Assembly: GCA_035532115.1 (NCBI GenBank)
Contig: DATKRO010000022.1
Span: forward strand, 1 to 6,043
Origin: Acaudatibacter sp035532115
GTDB taxonomy: Bacteria; Pseudomonadota; Alphaproteobacteria; Caulobacterales; Caulobacteraceae
Length of the DNA stretch: 6,043 nucleotides
Direction: 5' to 3'
The notes below the pieces were generated by a model. That model saw only the letters and a program-made list of their open reading frames with translations. It searched no databases and was not told the DNA's origin. Positions within the stretch are counted from its first letter, which is position 1, and each line of letters begins with the position of its first letter. Shown here one piece after another: positions 5,907-6,043 of this stretch. A program made the position numbers and the translations under genes.

Positions 5907-6043
5907 GGGTCTGTTGAAGAACAATTGGATCACGCCGGGGCTCGTGGCGCGATGGTGTAGTTCCATTCGCCATGGAAGTCATGGCGCTGGATGTTGATGG
6001 TCGCCATTTCCTGTTCGGTGACCTTGACGCCGGCTGGATAGAG
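5907..6043. mobile_element. End of an ISAzo13-type insertion sequence (partial)
   Basis: Directly after the kinase TAA (5904-5906), the sequence GGGTCTGTTGAAGAACAA has the look of an IS terminal inverted repeat. It is followed by the 3' end of a transposase on the minus strand. The element continues past the window edge, so the other terminus, the target duplication and completeness cannot be judged. The exact tip (5907 or a few bases either side) is inferred from the abrupt change after the kinase stop. Confidence 0.7.
5930..6043 (-). CDS. ISAzo13-family DDE transposase, C-terminal 37 residues
   Basis: The minus strand is open from the window edge to a TGA at 5932-5930. The protein end reads LYPAGVKVTEQEMATINIQR followed by HDFHGEWNYTIAPRAPA. 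The closing pattern, G-x-K-V-x-x-x-x-M-x-x-x-N-I-x-x-H-x-F-H-G-E-W-N-Y-T-I-x-P, is how I recognise the C-terminus of 'Rhodopirellula transposase DDE domain' proteins (ISAzo13 family). The catalytic DDE residues lie outside the window. The stop sits about 23 bp inside the presumed IS end, as expected for a compact IS. Transcription converges on the kinase gene. The family assignment is from a short but distinctive tail. Confidence 0.75.
   Translation of the reverse strand, partial: LYPAGVKVTEQEMATINIQRHDFHGEWNYTIAPRAPA

Noticed and set aside
4008..5966. 652-codon minus-strand open frame opposite the kinase
   Set aside because: Composition is Gly/Arg/Gln/His-rich with no domain; it is the antisense shadow of a high-GC kinase gene that has all its catalytic motifs on the plus strand.
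1..6043. CRISPR array, tRNA or rRNA genes
   Set aside because: No regularly spaced repeats of 24-40 bp and no tRNA- or rRNA-like conserved segments were seen on either strand.

Overview
The window is GC-rich (about 70% by eye, codon third positions mostly G or C). It looks like alphaproteobacterial chromosome, probably Caulobacterales-like (Caulobacter/Phenylobacterium type) or a relative. The evidence is the DUF2336 protein (a largely alphaproteobacterial family), the TTAA-containing divergent promoter region and the style of the hybrid histidine kinase. The genus cannot be fixed from the sequence alone.

Layout. (a) 1-181, minus strand: the first 60 codons of a DUF5681-type protein, cut by the window edge. 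(b) 182-552: a gene-poor stretch with overlapping hairpins, two perfect tandem copies of a 16-bp unit, and a short AT-rich island that probably carries a promoter. (c) 553-1764, plus strand: an intact AAA/STAND-like P-loop ATPase, visibly lower in GC than its neighbours. (d) 1765-1912: a convergent junction with a GC hairpin and an unexplained minus-strand open frame. (e) 1913-3925, minus strand: a probable two-gene operon, DUF2336 protein first and then a NUDT19-like Nudix hydrolase. (f) 3926-4061: a divergent promoter region with an 8-bp inverted repeat whose arms lie 30 bp apart centre to centre. (g) 4062-5906, plus strand: a hybrid sensor histidine kinase with six predicted membrane segments, HisKA, HATPase and a C-terminal receiver. 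(h) 5907-6043: the end of an insertion sequence with the C-terminus of an ISAzo13-type ('Rhodopirellula transposase') DDE transposase, starting directly after the kinase stop codon.

How it fits together. The DUF2336-Nudix unit and the hybrid kinase look like core alphaproteobacterial genes sharing one control region. The ATPase with its AT-rich leader and repeat-bearing upstream region looks like an inserted accessory gene. The IS at the right edge and the possible IS-end remnant upstream of the ATPase indicate a site where mobile DNA has landed more than once. I do not see a complete novel multi-gene system. The strongest leads are the orphan ATPase, the divergent operator, and the degenerate residues in the kinase.
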